Of a stretch of DNA of 64,000 bases, positions 15,895 through 24,544 are shown in pieces. The notes below the pieces were generated by a model. It saw only the letters and a list, made by a program, of their open reading frames with translations, searched no databases and had not been told where the DNA came from. Each line of letters begins with the position of its first letter. The first letter of the stretch is position 1. This stretch comes from AC-32 sp963719275. Its GTDB lineage: Bacteria > Actinomycetota > Thermoleophilia > Gaiellales > Gaiellaceae. The position numbers and the translations under genes were made by a program. The stretch covers positions 124,001-188,000 of the forward strand of contig CAVRBT010000006.1 in the NCBI GenBank assembly GCA_963719275.1. The letters run 5' to 3'.

Positions 15895-17430
15895 GTGGCG
15901 AAGATGCTCTTCCGGCTGCCCGACGCGGCCGACGTCATCGACAACCCGGATCCCGACGAGCTCAAACAGCTCGCTGCGCGCATGCCGAATGCGCGCTGGA
16001 CGCGCTACGACAGTCTCAACTTCCAGACGGAGGTCGTGAGCCGCTCGAAGAAGTCGACCTTCATCGTCACCGACGAGCCTGACGGCCAGAACCAGGCGAT
16101 CACCCGCGAGGAGGGCGAGCGCTGGGCCGAGCGGCAGGACACCTACATCGCGGAGCAGGAGATGGTCGTGATCGACGGGTATATCGGGAACGACCCCGAC
16201 TTCCGCACGCCTGCCCGGCTCTACATCGAGGCGGCGAACGCGAACATCGCCGGCATGCAGCAGCAGCTCTACTTCACGCCGGCCGAGGACGACGAGCTCG
16301 AACCGGAGCTGACGGTCATCTACACGCCGAACCTGAAGGCCGAGGGGTATCCGGACGACCGCCTGATCGCCGTCGACCTCGACCAGGGCGTGACGCGCGT
16401 CCTTAACTCCGACTACTTCGGCGAGTCCAAGAAGGGCGGGCTGCGGATGTGGAACAAGCTCGTCTACGACCGCGGCGGAATCCCGCTCCACGCCGGCTGC
16501 AAGATCATCCCGACCGAGCGGGGGAAGCGCGTCGGCCTGATCGTCGGCCTCTCCGGCACGGGGAAGACGACGACGACCTTCACGCGCCAGAACGGCTCCC
16601 TGCCGGTGCAGGACGACTTCGTGGCGTGGATGCCGAACGGGCGCGTGTACGCGACCGAGAACGGCTGCTTCGCGAAGACCTTCGGGCTCAACCCGGAGGA
16701 CGAGCCGACCATCTACGGCGCTGTCACGCAGCCGCGCTCGTATCTCGAGAACGTCTCGCAGCACGGCGACGAGGTCGATTTCTACGACACGAACTACACC
16801 TCGAACGGCCGCGCCACCTTCCCGTTCGACGTGATCGAGGCCGCCTCCGCCGACGAGATCGAGGAGGCGCATTTCCTCCTGATCCTGAACAAGAACGAGA
16901 ACATCGTTCCCGCCGTCGCGAAGCTCGAGGGGCCGCAGGCAGCGGCCTTTTTCATGCTCGGGGAGACCACCGGCACGAGCGCGGGCGGCGCCGACGAGGC
17001 CGGCAAGTTCCTCCGCGTGCCCGGGACGAACCCGTTCTTCCCGATGCCGCACGACTTGCAGGGCAACCGCTTCCTCGAGCTGCTCGCGCAGCACCCGCTC
17101 GAGGTCTACGTCATGAACACCGGCCGCGTCGGTGGGCCTGAGAGCGACGAGCGCTCGGCCAAGGTGCGCATCAAGCACTCCTCCGCGGTCGTGAAGGGCA
17201 TCGCCGAGGGGTCGATCGAGTGGGAGCGTGACCCCGACTTCGGCTACCTCGTCGCCTCTTCGGTCCCGGGGATCGACGAGCTCGAGATCCTGCAGCCGCG
17301 GCGGCTCTACGGGCAGCAGGGCCGCGGCGACGAGTACCGCCAGCTCGTCGAGCGCTTCAAGGCGGAGCGCGCGGAGTTCCTGCGCGGCTTCCCGAGCCTC
17401 AGCGACGAAATCGTCGCCGCCGCTTCGTAG
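15895..17430 (+). CDS. pckA: Phosphoenolpyruvate carboxykinase (ATP)
   Basis: 511 residues, close to the usual size of the ATP-dependent enzyme. The kinase loop GLSGTGKTTTT lies near residue 218, with the substrate and metal region LHAGCKIIP before it and FGLNPEDEPTIY and GETTGTSAGGADEAG after it. It converts oxaloacetate and ATP to PEP and CO2, linking the TCA genes in this window to gluconeogenesis. Start chosen from the -10 element; a 17-codon upstream extension is possible. Confidence 0.94.
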   Translation: MAKMLFRLPDAADVIDNPDPDELKQLAARMPNARWTRYDSLNFQTEVVSRSKKSTFIVTDEPDGQNQAITREEGERWAERQDTYIAEQEMVVIDGYIGNDPDFRTPARLYIEAANANIAGMQQQLYFTPAEDDELEPELTVIYTPNLKAEGYPDDRLIAVDLDQGVTRVLNSDYFGESKKGGLRMWNKLVYDRGGIPLHAGCKIIPTERGKRVGLIVGLSGTGKTTTTFTRQNGSLPVQDDFVAWMPNGRVYATENGCFAKTFGLNPEDEPTIYGAVTQPRSYLENVSQHGDEVDFYDTNYTSNGRATFPFDVIEAASADEIEEAHFLLILNKNENIVPAVAKLEGPQAAAFFMLGETTGTSAGGADEAGKFLRVPGTNPFFPMPHDLQGNRFLELLAQHPLEVYVMNTGRVGGPESDERSAKVRIKHSSAVVKGIAEGSIEWERDPDFGYLVASSVPGIDELEILQPRRLYGQQGRGDEYRQLVERFKAERAEFLRGFPSLSDEIVAAAS

Positions 17431-17464
17431 CGGAACACGCGGCTCCGCGGCGAAATCGTCGCCG
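17407..17464 (+). repeat. 13-bp direct repeat at the end of pckA
   Basis: GAAATCGTCGCCG occurs at 17407-17419 (inside the last pckA codons) and again at 17452-17464, just before the recombinase start. Looks like a small duplication bridging the two genes. Confidence 0.55.
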
Positions 17465-18295
17465 TGCAGGAGCAGATCGAACGGTTTCTCGAGAGCCCGG
17501 CGCTCTCGGAGCGGACGCGGCGCGCCTACCGCATCGACGTCGAGGAGTTCTGCGCTTGGCTGCGTCGCCGCGACGCGCGGCTCGAGGACGTCGACGTGCG
17601 CGTGCTTGCCGACTACGCGACCGAGCTCGGGCGCGCACGGCCACGGAAGCTCGCGCCCGCGACAATCGGGCGCAAGCTCGCGGCGGTGCGCGCGTTCCTG
17701 CGCTACACGCTCGGGAGCGGCCCGCGTGCCGGATGCGTCGTTCGCGCCGCGCCGGCCGCGGCGGTTGCCCGACGCGCCTCGGCCGCACGAGGTGGACGGC
17801 GAGCTCGACGCGCTGGACGGAGGCGGCGCGCTCGGCCTGCGCAACCGGGCGCTGATCGAGCTCGTCTACTCGGCGGGCCTGCGCTCGCAGGAGGCGGTCG
17901 ACCTCGACCTTGCCGACCTCGACTTCGAGCAGGAGCTCGTGCACGTCCGCGGCAAGGGCGGCAAGGAACGGGTCGTGCCGCTCGGTGAGGAGGCCTCGCA
18001 CCTGCTCGCTGCGTACCTGCGCGAAGGCCGCCCTCAGCTTGCACGCGGTGCCGAGAACGCGTTCTTCCTCTCCGCGCGAGGGCGGCGCCTCGACACGAGC
18101 ACGCTGCGCCGGCTGCTTCCGCACCCACACCGGCTACGGCACGCCTTCGCGACGCACCTGCTCGAGGGTGGCGCCGACCTGCGAACGATCCAGGAGCTGC
18201 TCGGCCACAGCTCCCTCTCGACGACGCAGATGTACAGCCACGTCGACGCGCGACGGCTGCGGAAGGTCTACGACCGCTCGCACCCGCGGTCCTAG
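17464..18295 (+). pseudogene. xerC: Xer-type tyrosine recombinase with an apparent frameshift
   Basis: The N-terminal SAM-like core-binding domain (MQEQIERFLESPALSERT through AVRAFLRYTLG) is in one frame. The catalytic domain (VPDASFAPRRPRRLPDA to the end) is in the next. An extra base near 17715-17720 restores a normal recombinase of about 276 residues. Catalytic residues are all present: Arg in AGLRSQEAV, HRLRHAF, the His of LLGHSS and Tyr of MYSHV. Xer recombinases resolve chromosome dimers at dif. The C/D assignment is a guess. The GTG start follows pckA by 33 nt. Confidence 0.75.
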
Positions 18296-18311
18296 GCGGC
18301 TAACTCTATAT

Positions 18312-18327
18312 GTGATATTTTTATCAC
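18312..18327. promoter_or_regulatory. Palindromic operator of the ArsR-family gene
   Basis: A perfect inverted repeat, GTGATA-TTTT-TATCAC, lies in an unusually AT-rich patch 4 nt before the ArsR ATG. ArsR-type repressors commonly bind such repeats over their own promoter. Confidence 0.75.
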
Positions 18328-18331
18328 CTGA

Positions 18332-18667
18332 ATGGAGGACGCCCGCATCTGGAAGGCGCTCGGCTCGCCCCACCGGCGGGCGCTGCTCGACGCGCTCAAG
18401 GACGGCCCGAAGACGACGAGCGCCCTGTGCGAGGTGCTACCGGAGCTCTCGCGCTACGCGGTGATGCAGCACCTCGGCGTGTTGGAGCGCGCCGGGGTGC
18501 TGCTCGTTCGCCGCAAGGGGCGAGAGCGCTGGAACGAGCTGAACGCCGTGCCGATCCAGCGCGAGCTCGAGCGGTGGCTGAACGGGTTCCAGCAGGCGAG
18601 CGCATCGCAGCTGCTCGCCTTCGAGCGGCACCTCCGCGAAACGGCAGCTGAGGAGAAGGAGGACTGA
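18332..18667 (+). CDS. ArsR/SmtB-family transcriptional regulator
   Basis: 111 residues with one winged helix-turn-helix: IWKALGSPHRRALLDALKDG, recognition helix SRYAVMQHLGVLERAG and wing LLVRRKGRERWNEL. There is no Cys cluster, so a metal sensor of the classic ArsR type is unlikely. It is coupled (TGATG) to an SRPBCC protein, a common pairing in which the regulator controls its AHSA1-like partner. It probably represses its own operon through the palindrome just upstream. Confidence 0.9.
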   Translation: MEDARIWKALGSPHRRALLDALKDGPKTTSALCEVLPELSRYAVMQHLGVLERAGVLLVRRKGRERWNELNAVPIQRELERWLNGFQQASASQLLAFERHLRETAAEEKED

Positions 18668-19128
18668 TGCATCCAGTTAGGCACATCGCGTTCACCAACG
18701 AGCTGCGCTTCGAGCGGCGGCGCGACGAGGTCTTCGAGGCCTTCCTCGAAACGGACAAGTGGTTCCAGATCAGCTACGGCCAGGAGCGGCTGAAGGGCGT
18801 CGTCAACGACCGCCGGGTCGGCGGCCAGATCTACGAGGACTGGGGCGAAGGCACCGGCAAGCTGTACGGGACGATCAGCTGGTGGGACCCGCCCGCGGGG
18901 TACTCGACCGTCAGCCAGATGCTCGGCGGGGGGGTCACGCTCAACCACGCGTACGAGTTCGAAGCCGACGGCGACTCCACGGTTCTGCGGCACAACTTCA
19001 GCGCCTTCGGCCCGATCTCCGACGAGATGGCCGAGGGCATCGAGGGCCACGCATCGCTTGAGAGCTTCGAGCCCCAGCTTCGCTCGTGGATCGAGCGAGG
19101 CGAGGTGATCCCGCCGCCGGAGTTGTAA
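18667..19128 (+). CDS. SRPBCC (AHSA1-like) domain protein
   Basis: 153 residues of a START-like helix-grip fold: FERRRDEVFEAFLETDKWFQ at the front, the VNDRRVGGQIYEDWGEGTGKL strand region, and a C-terminal helix LESFEPQLRSWIE. The family binds hydrophobic ligands or acts as Hsp90 activator-like domains; ligand unknown. It starts inside the ArsR stop codon, so both proteins are made together. Confidence 0.87.
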   Translation: MHPVRHIAFTNELRFERRRDEVFEAFLETDKWFQISYGQERLKGVVNDRRVGGQIYEDWGEGTGKLYGTISWWDPPAGYSTVSQMLGGGVTLNHAYEFEADGDSTVLRHNFSAFGPISDEMAEGIEGHASLESFEPQLRSWIERGEVIPPPEL

Positions 19129-19207
19129 CCTCGCGACACACTCAGAGTTCACGCGCGAGAACGGGGTGCCCACCACTCCCGCCCTCCGACAGGCTACGAC
19201 CGAAATC

Positions 19208-19253
19208 CCTACGCGTCTGTCACGGCTAAGCGCCGGAAGCGTGACTTCGTAGG
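19208..19253. terminator. Stem-loop between convergent genes
   Basis: CCTACG/CGTAGG encloses GTCACG/CGTGAC around a 15-nt loop. It lies between the ends of the SRPBCC gene and the convergent 74-aa gene. No T-run; the role as a terminator is a suggestion. Confidence 0.4.
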
Positions 19254-19271
19254 CGCAGGCTGTGGAGACAG

Positions 19272-19290
19272 GACGGTCACTGTGACCGTC
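19272..19290. repeat. 19-bp palindrome
   Basis: GACGGTCAC-T-GTGACCGTC, perfect 9-bp arms around one base. The tiny centre suits a protein-binding site better than a hairpin. A third GTCAC follows at 19288. Confidence 0.55.
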
Positions 19291-19313
19291 ACTGTTCGGT
19301 GGCGGACACCCGG

Positions 19314-19538
19314 TTACGGGTTCGACTTCCGAGCGTGCATCCGCGCCTGATCCCGCAGACGCTCCTCCGCAACCTCCAGGTGCCCGAGTGCCGCCCACGC
19401 GTGAGCGGCACCGCGCGGCACCTCGCGCCCGCGCATGTGCCCCGCGGCCGTGCGGCAGTGCCGCGCCGCCTGCTCGAGCTCCTCCGCGGCGTCCTCGAAG
19501 AGCCGTGCGGCCGACTCGAGATCCTCGTTCGCGCCCAC
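19314..19538 (-). CDS. Small helical protein, 74 aa
   Basis: Starts at a GTG with TAGAGT 8 nt upstream, so a leaderless message is likely. The product begins VGANEDLESAARLFEDAAEE and continues as Ala/Glu/Arg-rich amphipathic helices (ARHCRTAAGHM, LGHLEVAEERLRDQARMHAR). It has no membrane segment and no family I recognise. The periodicity suggests a short helical bundle. It is divergent from the second recombinase gene. A longer frame upstream is antisense to that gene and was not used. Confidence 0.6.
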   Translation of the reverse strand: MGANEDLESAARLFEDAAEELEQAARHCRTAAGHMRGREVPRGAAHAWAALGHLEVAEERLRDQARMHARKSNP

Positions 19539-19546
19539 GGAACGCG

Positions 19547-19552
19547 ACTCTA
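19547..19552 (-). promoter_or_regulatory. -10 element for the 74-aa gene
   Basis: TAGAGT, 8 nt before the GTG at 19538. Confidence 0.5.
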
Positions 19553-19593
19553 CGGCAGGCGTCCGCCCGTGCAAGGCGAAGGAAGAACGTCCG

Positions 19594-20518
19594 ATGGATT
19601 CGCCGCGCCCCGAAGCGCCTCCGCCCGACCCTGAGGTCGAGGGCTTTCTCGCGCTGCTCGCGGCACGCCGAGCGCCCAAGACGGTCGAGGCGTACCGCCG
19701 AGATCTGCGGGCGCTCGGCGACTGGCTCGGCGGCCCGCCCTCGCGGGCGACGCAGGATGACCTCGAGCGCTGGCTGGCCGAGCTCCGCGCAGCCGGTCTT
19801 TCCCCCGCGACGATCGCGCGCCGCGTGGCCGCGGTCCGCTCGTTCTTCAAGCACCAGGTGCTTCTCGGCTCACGCGCCGACAGCCCGGCCGCAGCGCTCG
19901 AGCTTCCGCGCCGGCGCCGCAAGCTTCCGCGCACGCTGTCGCCGGCCGAGGCGCAGCGGCTAATCGAGGCGGCCACGGGTTCGACCCCTCGCACGATGCG
20001 GGACCGCGCCCTCGTAGAGCTGCTCTACGGCGCCGGCCTCCGGGTAAGCGAAGCCGTCGGGCTCGACCGAACCGGCGTCGACCTCGAGCAGCGCCTCGTC
20101 CGCTGTACCGGCAAGGGCGGCAAGGAGCGCGTCGTGCCGGTCGGCCGCCATGCCGTCGAGGCTCTGCGCCGCTACTTGGCGCACGGCCGGCCCTACCTCG
20201 ACAAGCGCCACCGCCCCGAGCTCTTTCTCAACGCGCAGGGCGGCGCGCTCACGCGCGCAGGCGCGTTTCTGATCCTCCGCCGCCTCGCCGGGCGCGCGGG
20301 CCTCGAACCGGAGCGCGTCCACCCGCACCTGTTGCGGCACTCGTTCGCGACGCACCTGCTCGAGGGCGGCGCCGACCTCCGCAGCGTCCAGGAGATGCTC
20401 GGGCACGCCGACCTGAGCACAACCGAGCTCTACACGCACGTCTCCGATCGTCCGCCGCCGCGACGTCTACTTCCGCAGCCACCCGCACGCGCGCAGGAGG
20501 AACGTTTCGGGGTCGTGA
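19594..20518 (+). pseudogene. xerD: Second Xer-type tyrosine recombinase, frameshifted at the C-terminus
   Basis: Begins MDSPRPEAPPPDPEVEGFLA. It has the core-binding domain, then the catalytic domain with Arg (GAGLRVSEAV), HLLRHSF, GHADLST and the nucleophile in YTHVSD. In the current frame the protein runs on into unrelated sequence. One base earlier the expected tail RRRDVYFRSHPHARRRNV is found, stopping at 20516-20518. An extra C near 20451-20453 explains this. The corrected length is about 307 residues. Two Xer proteins so close, both broken by one base, favour sequence error. Confidence 0.75.
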
Positions 20519-20542
20519 GAAGCAGGGAATCACCGATGCACG

Positions 20543-20710
20543 ATGACCCCCGATCCACACTTCGCGGTGCTGATGACATCGATCGCCGGCGTCGGCGTGC
20601 TGATGTCGTTGGCCGGACTGCAGAAAAGCGCACTGGAGTGGCGGCGCCGACGGCGGGTCTGCCCTTCGTGCGGTCGCCATCTCCGCCGCCGCGCGTGCGG
20701 CTGCCACTAA
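20543..20710 (+). CDS. Small membrane protein with a Cys-rich tail, 55 aa
   Basis: ATG at 20543, 24 nt after the corrected recombinase stop. An N-terminal membrane helix (VLMTSIAGVGVLMSLAGL) is followed by a basic stretch (EWRRRRR) and a CPSCGRHLRRRACGC tail with four Cys in a CxxC...CxC layout, which could bind zinc. The composition and the clean membrane/positive-inside pattern support a real gene. Function unknown. Confidence 0.65.
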   Translation: MTPDPHFAVLMTSIAGVGVLMSLAGLQKSALEWRRRRRVCPSCGRHLRRRACGCH

Positions 20711-20714
20711 CCCG

Positions 20715-21212
20715 CTAGCGGCTCTTCGCGCGCTTGTCGAGGCCAGCGGCGACCTTCGCGGCCGTCTCCCGCACGTCGCGGGAGCTGCCGTCCTCCTCGG
20801 CGATCCCCTGCAGCAGCACGATCGTGTCGCGCTGGGGAGAGCCGTTGCGCAGGCCGAGGATCGCAAGGCGCCGCACTGCCTCGTTGCCGTCGGCGTTCGC
20901 GAGGTTGTGCAGGAGCGGCCGCACCGAGTTCACCGTTCGCGGGTGGTCGCGCGAGAGCAGCTCGAGCGAGAGCAGCGCCGAGCCGCGGCAGGCCGGGCTG
21001 TCGTCCTCGAGCCCTCGGCGCAGGAGCTCCTCCTTCTGCCGGAACCGGAACTGGCCGACCGCCCGGTAGGCGGCGGCCCGCTCGCGGTAGTCGGTCGAGC
21101 GCGCCTGCGCCTCGAGCTCGTCGGCCCAGGCCGCGCGCAGCTTCGCCAGGTCGCGTTCGTTGCCGCTCTCGGCGAGCGCGTTTGCCTCGACCCCGGCCTC
21201 CGCGAGGCTCAA
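20715..21212 (-). CDS. HEAT-repeat-like helical protein
   Basis: 165 residues starting at a TTG that overlaps the citrate synthase stop (TTGA). The sequence is a series of helical pairs with the HEAT/Armadillo feel: DYRERAAAYRAVGQFRF, LEDDSPACRGSALLSLELL, NADGNEAVRRLAILGLRN and SRDVRETAAKVAAGLDK. Such solenoids serve as protein-binding scaffolds. A much longer frame extends upstream but is the shadow of citrate synthase. Coupling implies co-expression with gltA. Confidence 0.65.
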   Translation of the reverse strand: MSLAEAGVEANALAESGNERDLAKLRAAWADELEAQARSTDYRERAAAYRAVGQFRFRQKEELLRRGLEDDSPACRGSALLSLELLSRDHPRTVNSVRPLLHNLANADGNEAVRRLAILGLRNGSPQRDTIVLLQGIAEEDGSSRDVRETAAKVAAGLDKRAKSR

Positions 21213-22309
21213 GTCCGGACCGCAGCTCCGTCGACGGCCGACGCCGGCCGCTGGGCCGGCCCGACGTAGCGCGCCGACGGCCGGAACAGGCGGCCCGTGC
21301 GCTTCTGCTCGAGGATGTGCGCCGACCAGCCGGCCACACGCGAGCACGCGAACATTGCGGGCGCGAGCGGAGGCGGAATCTCTGCGACGTCCAGCACGAT
21401 CGCCGAGTAGTACTCGACGTTCGTCGCCAGCACGCGCTCGGGATGGCGGTCCTGCAGCGCCTTCAGCGCAACCCCCTCGAGCTCCTCCGCAATCTCGACT
21501 TGCGGCGACCCGAGCTCCTTGGCCGTCCGCTTGAGGATGCGCGAGCGCGGGTCCTCGGCGCGGTAGACGCGATGGCCGAAGCCCATGATCCGCTTCCCGG
21601 ACGCGAGCGCGTCGCGTACCCAGCGCTCGGCGTCGCCCATCCGCGTGACCTCCTCGAGCATCGGCTTCACATATGCCGGCGCGCCGCCGTGCAGCGGCCC
21701 CGAAAGCGCTCCGACCGCCGACGAGAGCGCGGCGCCGCAATCGGCGCCGGTCGAGGCGACAACGCGGGCGGTGAACGTCGATGCGTTGAGCCCGTGCTCG
21801 GCGGTGCAGATCCAGTAGGTATCGATCGCCGTGACGTGGCGGGGATCGGCGTGGCCGCGCCAGCGCAGCAAGAACTTCTCGGCCACGGTCTCGCCTCGGG
21901 CTACGACCTCGTCGGGCGCCGGCTCGCGCCCGTCCGCTTTTGCGGCGGAACGCGCGACGATCTCCATCATCTGTGCGGAGAGCCGGCCGAGATCCTCCCG
22001 CGCCTGCTCGTCCGAGATCTCGTTCAGCTTGCCGAGCTTCCACTCGCCGGAGAGGCGGGCGGTCTCGGCCTGGAGGTCTGCGGGTGCGTTCCCGGTGAGA
22101 CCCGCCGGCTCGTACGGCTCCGGGTCGGGCATGACCGAGTTGAGGTCGTCGTCCGCGAGCAGGCCCCAGACGCGCTCGTACGGGTAGTGGCCGACGAGCT
22201 CCTCGATGTCGACACCGCGGTAGCGGAGCGAGCCACCCTCGCGATCCGGCTCCGCGATCTCCGTCTCGACGGCGACGACGCCCTCGAGCCCAGGCTTGAA
22301 GTCGTTCAC
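21209..22309 (-). CDS. gltA: Citrate synthase
   Basis: 366 residues, the shorter Gram-positive type. Landmarks: SLRYRGVDIEELV near the start, the catalytic His region GGAPAYVKPMLEEV with GPLHGGA, GFGHRVYRAEDPR, and the Asp-containing NVEYYSAIVLD. It condenses oxaloacetate with acetyl-CoA. The start is GTG at 22309 because TAGATT lies 7 nt upstream; the ATG further out would overlap the divergent icd. It shares a short divergent promoter region with icd. Confidence 0.94.
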   Translation of the reverse strand: MNDFKPGLEGVVAVETEIAEPDREGGSLRYRGVDIEELVGHYPYERVWGLLADDDLNSVMPDPEPYEPAGLTGNAPADLQAETARLSGEWKLGKLNEISDEQAREDLGRLSAQMMEIVARSAAKADGREPAPDEVVARGETVAEKFLLRWRGHADPRHVTAIDTYWICTAEHGLNASTFTARVVASTGADCGAALSSAVGALSGPLHGGAPAYVKPMLEEVTRMGDAERWVRDALASGKRIMGFGHRVYRAEDPRSRILKRTAKELGSPQVEIAEELEGVALKALQDRHPERVLATNVEYYSAIVLDVAEIPPPLAPAMFACSRVAGWSAHILEQKRTGRLFRPSARYVGPAQRPASAVDGAAVRT

Positions 22310-22316
22310 GGCGGGA

Positions 22317-22322
22317 AATCTA
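22317..22322 (-). promoter_or_regulatory. -10 element for gltA
   Basis: TAGATT, 7 nt before the GTG of gltA; back to back with the icd promoter. Confidence 0.6.
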
Positions 22323-22333
22323 CCCGGCTCAGC

Positions 22334-22339
22334 TAGAGT
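22334..22339 (+). promoter_or_regulatory. -10 element for icd
   Basis: TAGAGT, 8 nt before the GTG of icd. Confidence 0.6.
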
Positions 22340-22347
22340 CCCGCGCC

Positions 22348-23436
22348 GTGGCGCACCAGGTGACACTCATCCCCGGCGACGGCACGGGGCCGGAGTTGAC
22401 GGAGGCGACGCGGCGCGTCCTGGAGGCGACCGGCGTCAGCTTCGAATGGGACGTCCAGGAGGCCGGGGCCGACGTGATGGAGCGCTACGGCGGCAACCCG
22501 CTGCCGGAGCACGTGCTCGACTCGATCAAGCGAACGGGCGTCGCGCTGAAAGGGCCGATCACGACGCCCGTCGGGGGCGGCTTCCGCTCCGTCAACGTCA
22601 CGCTCCGCAAGACGCTCGACCTCTACGGCCAGGTGCGGCCGTGCAAGAGCTACGAGGGCGTGCGCTCGCGCTACGAGGACGTCGACCTGATCATCGTGCG
22701 CGAGGCGACCGAGGACCTCTACGCGGGGATCGAGTACGAGGAGGGGTCCAGTCACGCGGGTGAGCTCGCCGAGTGGATCGCCGCCCGCGGCGGGACGGTG
22801 CCGCCGGAGTCGGGAATCTCGATCAAGCCGTTGTCGATCGGCGGCAGCCGCCGGATCGTCGAGTTCGCCTTCGACTACGCGCGCCGAAACGGCCGCCGGA
22901 AGGTCACGGCCGTCCACAAGGCCAACATCATGAAGTTCTCCGACGGGCTGTTCCTGCGCGTCGCGCGCGAAGTCGCGGAGGAGAACCCCGACATCGAGTT
23001 CGAGGACCGCATCGTGGACAACCTCTGCATGCAGCTCGTGCAGCGTCCCGAGGAGTACGACGTGCTGGTGCTGCCGAACCTCTACGGCGACATCGTCTCC
23101 GACCTCGCGGCCGGGCTCGTCGGCGGTCTCGGCCTCGCGCCGGGCGCGAACTTCGGCACGCACGCGGCGGTGTTCGAGCCGACGCATGGCTCGGCGCCGA
23201 AGTACGCGGGCCAGAACAAGGTCAATCCGATGGCGATGATGCTCTCCGGGGTGCTGATGCTCCGCCACCTCGAGGAGCGCGAGGCGGCCGATCGGCTCGA
23301 GAACGCGATCGCGGACGTCATCCGCGCGGGCGAGCGCGTGACCTACGACATGAAGCCGAGCCGCGACGATCCGACCGCGGTGGGCACGAGCGACGTTGCC
23401 GACGCGATCGTCGACGCGATGGGAGCACGCGTGTGA
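22348..23436 (+). CDS. icd: Isocitrate dehydrogenase (isocitrate/isopropylmalate dehydrogenase family)
   Basis: 362 residues. LIPGDGTGPELTEATRRVL opens the fold, VNVTLRKTLDLYGQVRPCKS is the substrate loop, and VREATEDLYAGIEY is the motif expected for isocitrate rather than isopropylmalate. Metal ligands lie in NLYGDIVSDLAAGLVG, and HGSAPKYAGQNKVNP is the cofactor region. The neighbours (gltA, mdh) support the TCA assignment. The cofactor is probably NAD, judging from family resemblance, but not certain. GTG start from the -10 element. Confidence 0.9.
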   Translation: MAHQVTLIPGDGTGPELTEATRRVLEATGVSFEWDVQEAGADVMERYGGNPLPEHVLDSIKRTGVALKGPITTPVGGGFRSVNVTLRKTLDLYGQVRPCKSYEGVRSRYEDVDLIIVREATEDLYAGIEYEEGSSHAGELAEWIAARGGTVPPESGISIKPLSIGGSRRIVEFAFDYARRNGRRKVTAVHKANIMKFSDGLFLRVAREVAEENPDIEFEDRIVDNLCMQLVQRPEEYDVLVLPNLYGDIVSDLAAGLVGGLGLAPGANFGTHAAVFEPTHGSAPKYAGQNKVNPMAMMLSGVLMLRHLEEREAADRLENAIADVIRAGERVTYDMKPSRDDPTAVGTSDVADAIVDAMGARV

Positions 23437-24362
23437 GCCAGCGGCGCAAGGTCACCGTGGTCGGCGCGGGCAACGTCGGCGCGACGTGCGCGCAGGTGCT
23501 CGCGACCCGCGACTACGCCGACGTCGTCCTCGTCGACATCAAGGAGAACCTGCCTCAGGGCAAGGCGCTCGACATCACCCAGATGGGCGCCGTGCTCGGC
23601 TTCGAGCCGTACGTCGTCGGCTCGAACGGCTACGAAGAGGCTGCGGGCTCGGACGTCGTCGTCATCACCGCCGGCCTGCCCCGCTCGCCGGGGATGAGCC
23701 GCGACGACCTCGTCGCGACGAACGAGAAGATCGTCGGATCGGTGACCGAGCAGGTGGTCGACGGGTCGCCGGATGCGGTGCTGATCGTCGTCTCGAACCC
23801 GCTCGACGCGATGTGCCACGTCGCCAAGAACGTCTCCGCCTGGCCGAAGCAGCGCGTCTTCGGGATGGCAGGCATCCTCGACACGGCCCGCTTCTCGACC
23901 TTCATCGCCTGGGAGACCGGCTCGTCGGTGAAGGACGTGACAGCGATGGTGCTCGGCGGCCACGGCGACCAGATGGTGCCGGTCGTGTCGGCGACGACTG
24001 TCGGCGGGATCCCGCTGCGGCGGCTCGTCCCGGAGGAACGCATCGCGGCGATGGTCGAACGGACCGCAAAGGGCGGTGGCGAGATCGTGAACCTGCTCGG
24101 CACGTCCGCCTGGTACGCGCCTGGCGCCGCAGCCGCGCAGATGGTGGACGCAGTGATGCTCGATGAGCACCGCGTGCTGCCTTGCACCGCCTACCTCGAG
24201 GGCGAGTACGAGATCGACGGGCTGTACATGGGCGTCCCGGTGAAGCTCGGCGCGGGTGGAATCGAAGAGATCGTCGAGCTCGAGCTGGGCGACGACGAGC
24301 GCGAGGCGCTGAACGCGTCGGCCGAGGCCGTGCGCGAGGTTGTCGGCGTGCTCACGACCTAG
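23433..24362 (+). CDS. mdh: Malate dehydrogenase (lactate/malate family)
   Basis: 309 residues. The NAD-binding GAGNVGATCAQ is near residue 11, the substrate-specificity loop is AGLPRSPGMSRDDL with the Arg typical of malate rather than lactate enzymes, VSNPLDAMCHV follows, and the catalytic His lies in LGGHGDQMVP. It oxidises malate to oxaloacetate. The GTG overlaps the icd stop, making a coupled icd-mdh unit opposite gltA. Confidence 0.94.
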   Translation: MSQRRKVTVVGAGNVGATCAQVLATRDYADVVLVDIKENLPQGKALDITQMGAVLGFEPYVVGSNGYEEAAGSDVVVITAGLPRSPGMSRDDLVATNEKIVGSVTEQVVDGSPDAVLIVVSNPLDAMCHVAKNVSAWPKQRVFGMAGILDTARFSTFIAWETGSSVKDVTAMVLGGHGDQMVPVVSATTVGGIPLRRLVPEERIAAMVERTAKGGGEIVNLLGTSAWYAPGAAAAQMVDAVMLDEHRVLPCTAYLEGEYEIDGLYMGVPVKLGAGGIEEIVELELGDDEREALNASAEAVREVVGVLTT

Positions 24363-24415
24363 CAGCGTGATCGTTCGCGGACGACGATCGCTGGCCGACG
24401 GTCTGGCGCGAAATC

Positions 24416-24459
24416 GTCACATCCCGGTCACAGACACGTCACAGGTTGCGCGGTACGCT
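24416..24459 (+). promoter_or_regulatory. Three phased GTCAC boxes and promoter upstream of the SDR gene
   Basis: GTCACA occurs at 24416, 24427 and 24438, exactly 11 bp apart. The middle box runs into CACAGACAC, which is followed after 16 nt by TACGCT (24454-24459), a plausible -35/-10 pair with 17-nt spacing. GTCAC-N6-GTCAC direct repeats resemble the boxes described for the OmpR-type regulator MtrA in actinobacteria. The same layout recurs at 36683-36737. Confidence 0.6.
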
Positions 24460-24484
24460 CGCAGCGGGCGGCGGGTGGAACCTT

Positions 24485-24507
24485 CATCCCCACCCGGGGT
24501 GGGGATG
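24485..24507. repeat. 23-bp palindrome in the SDR leader
   Basis: CATCCCCACCC and GGGTGGGGATG flank a single G. As RNA it could form a hairpin about 40 nt before the start; as DNA it could be an operator. Confidence 0.6.
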
Positions 24508-24544
24508 CGCGCGTGAACAACCGACGGTCGCGGGAGGCGGCTTC

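Noticed and set aside
18301..18331. AT-rich patch considered as an insertion boundary
   Set aside because: It is explained by the ArsR operator and promoter; flanking genes are normal in composition.
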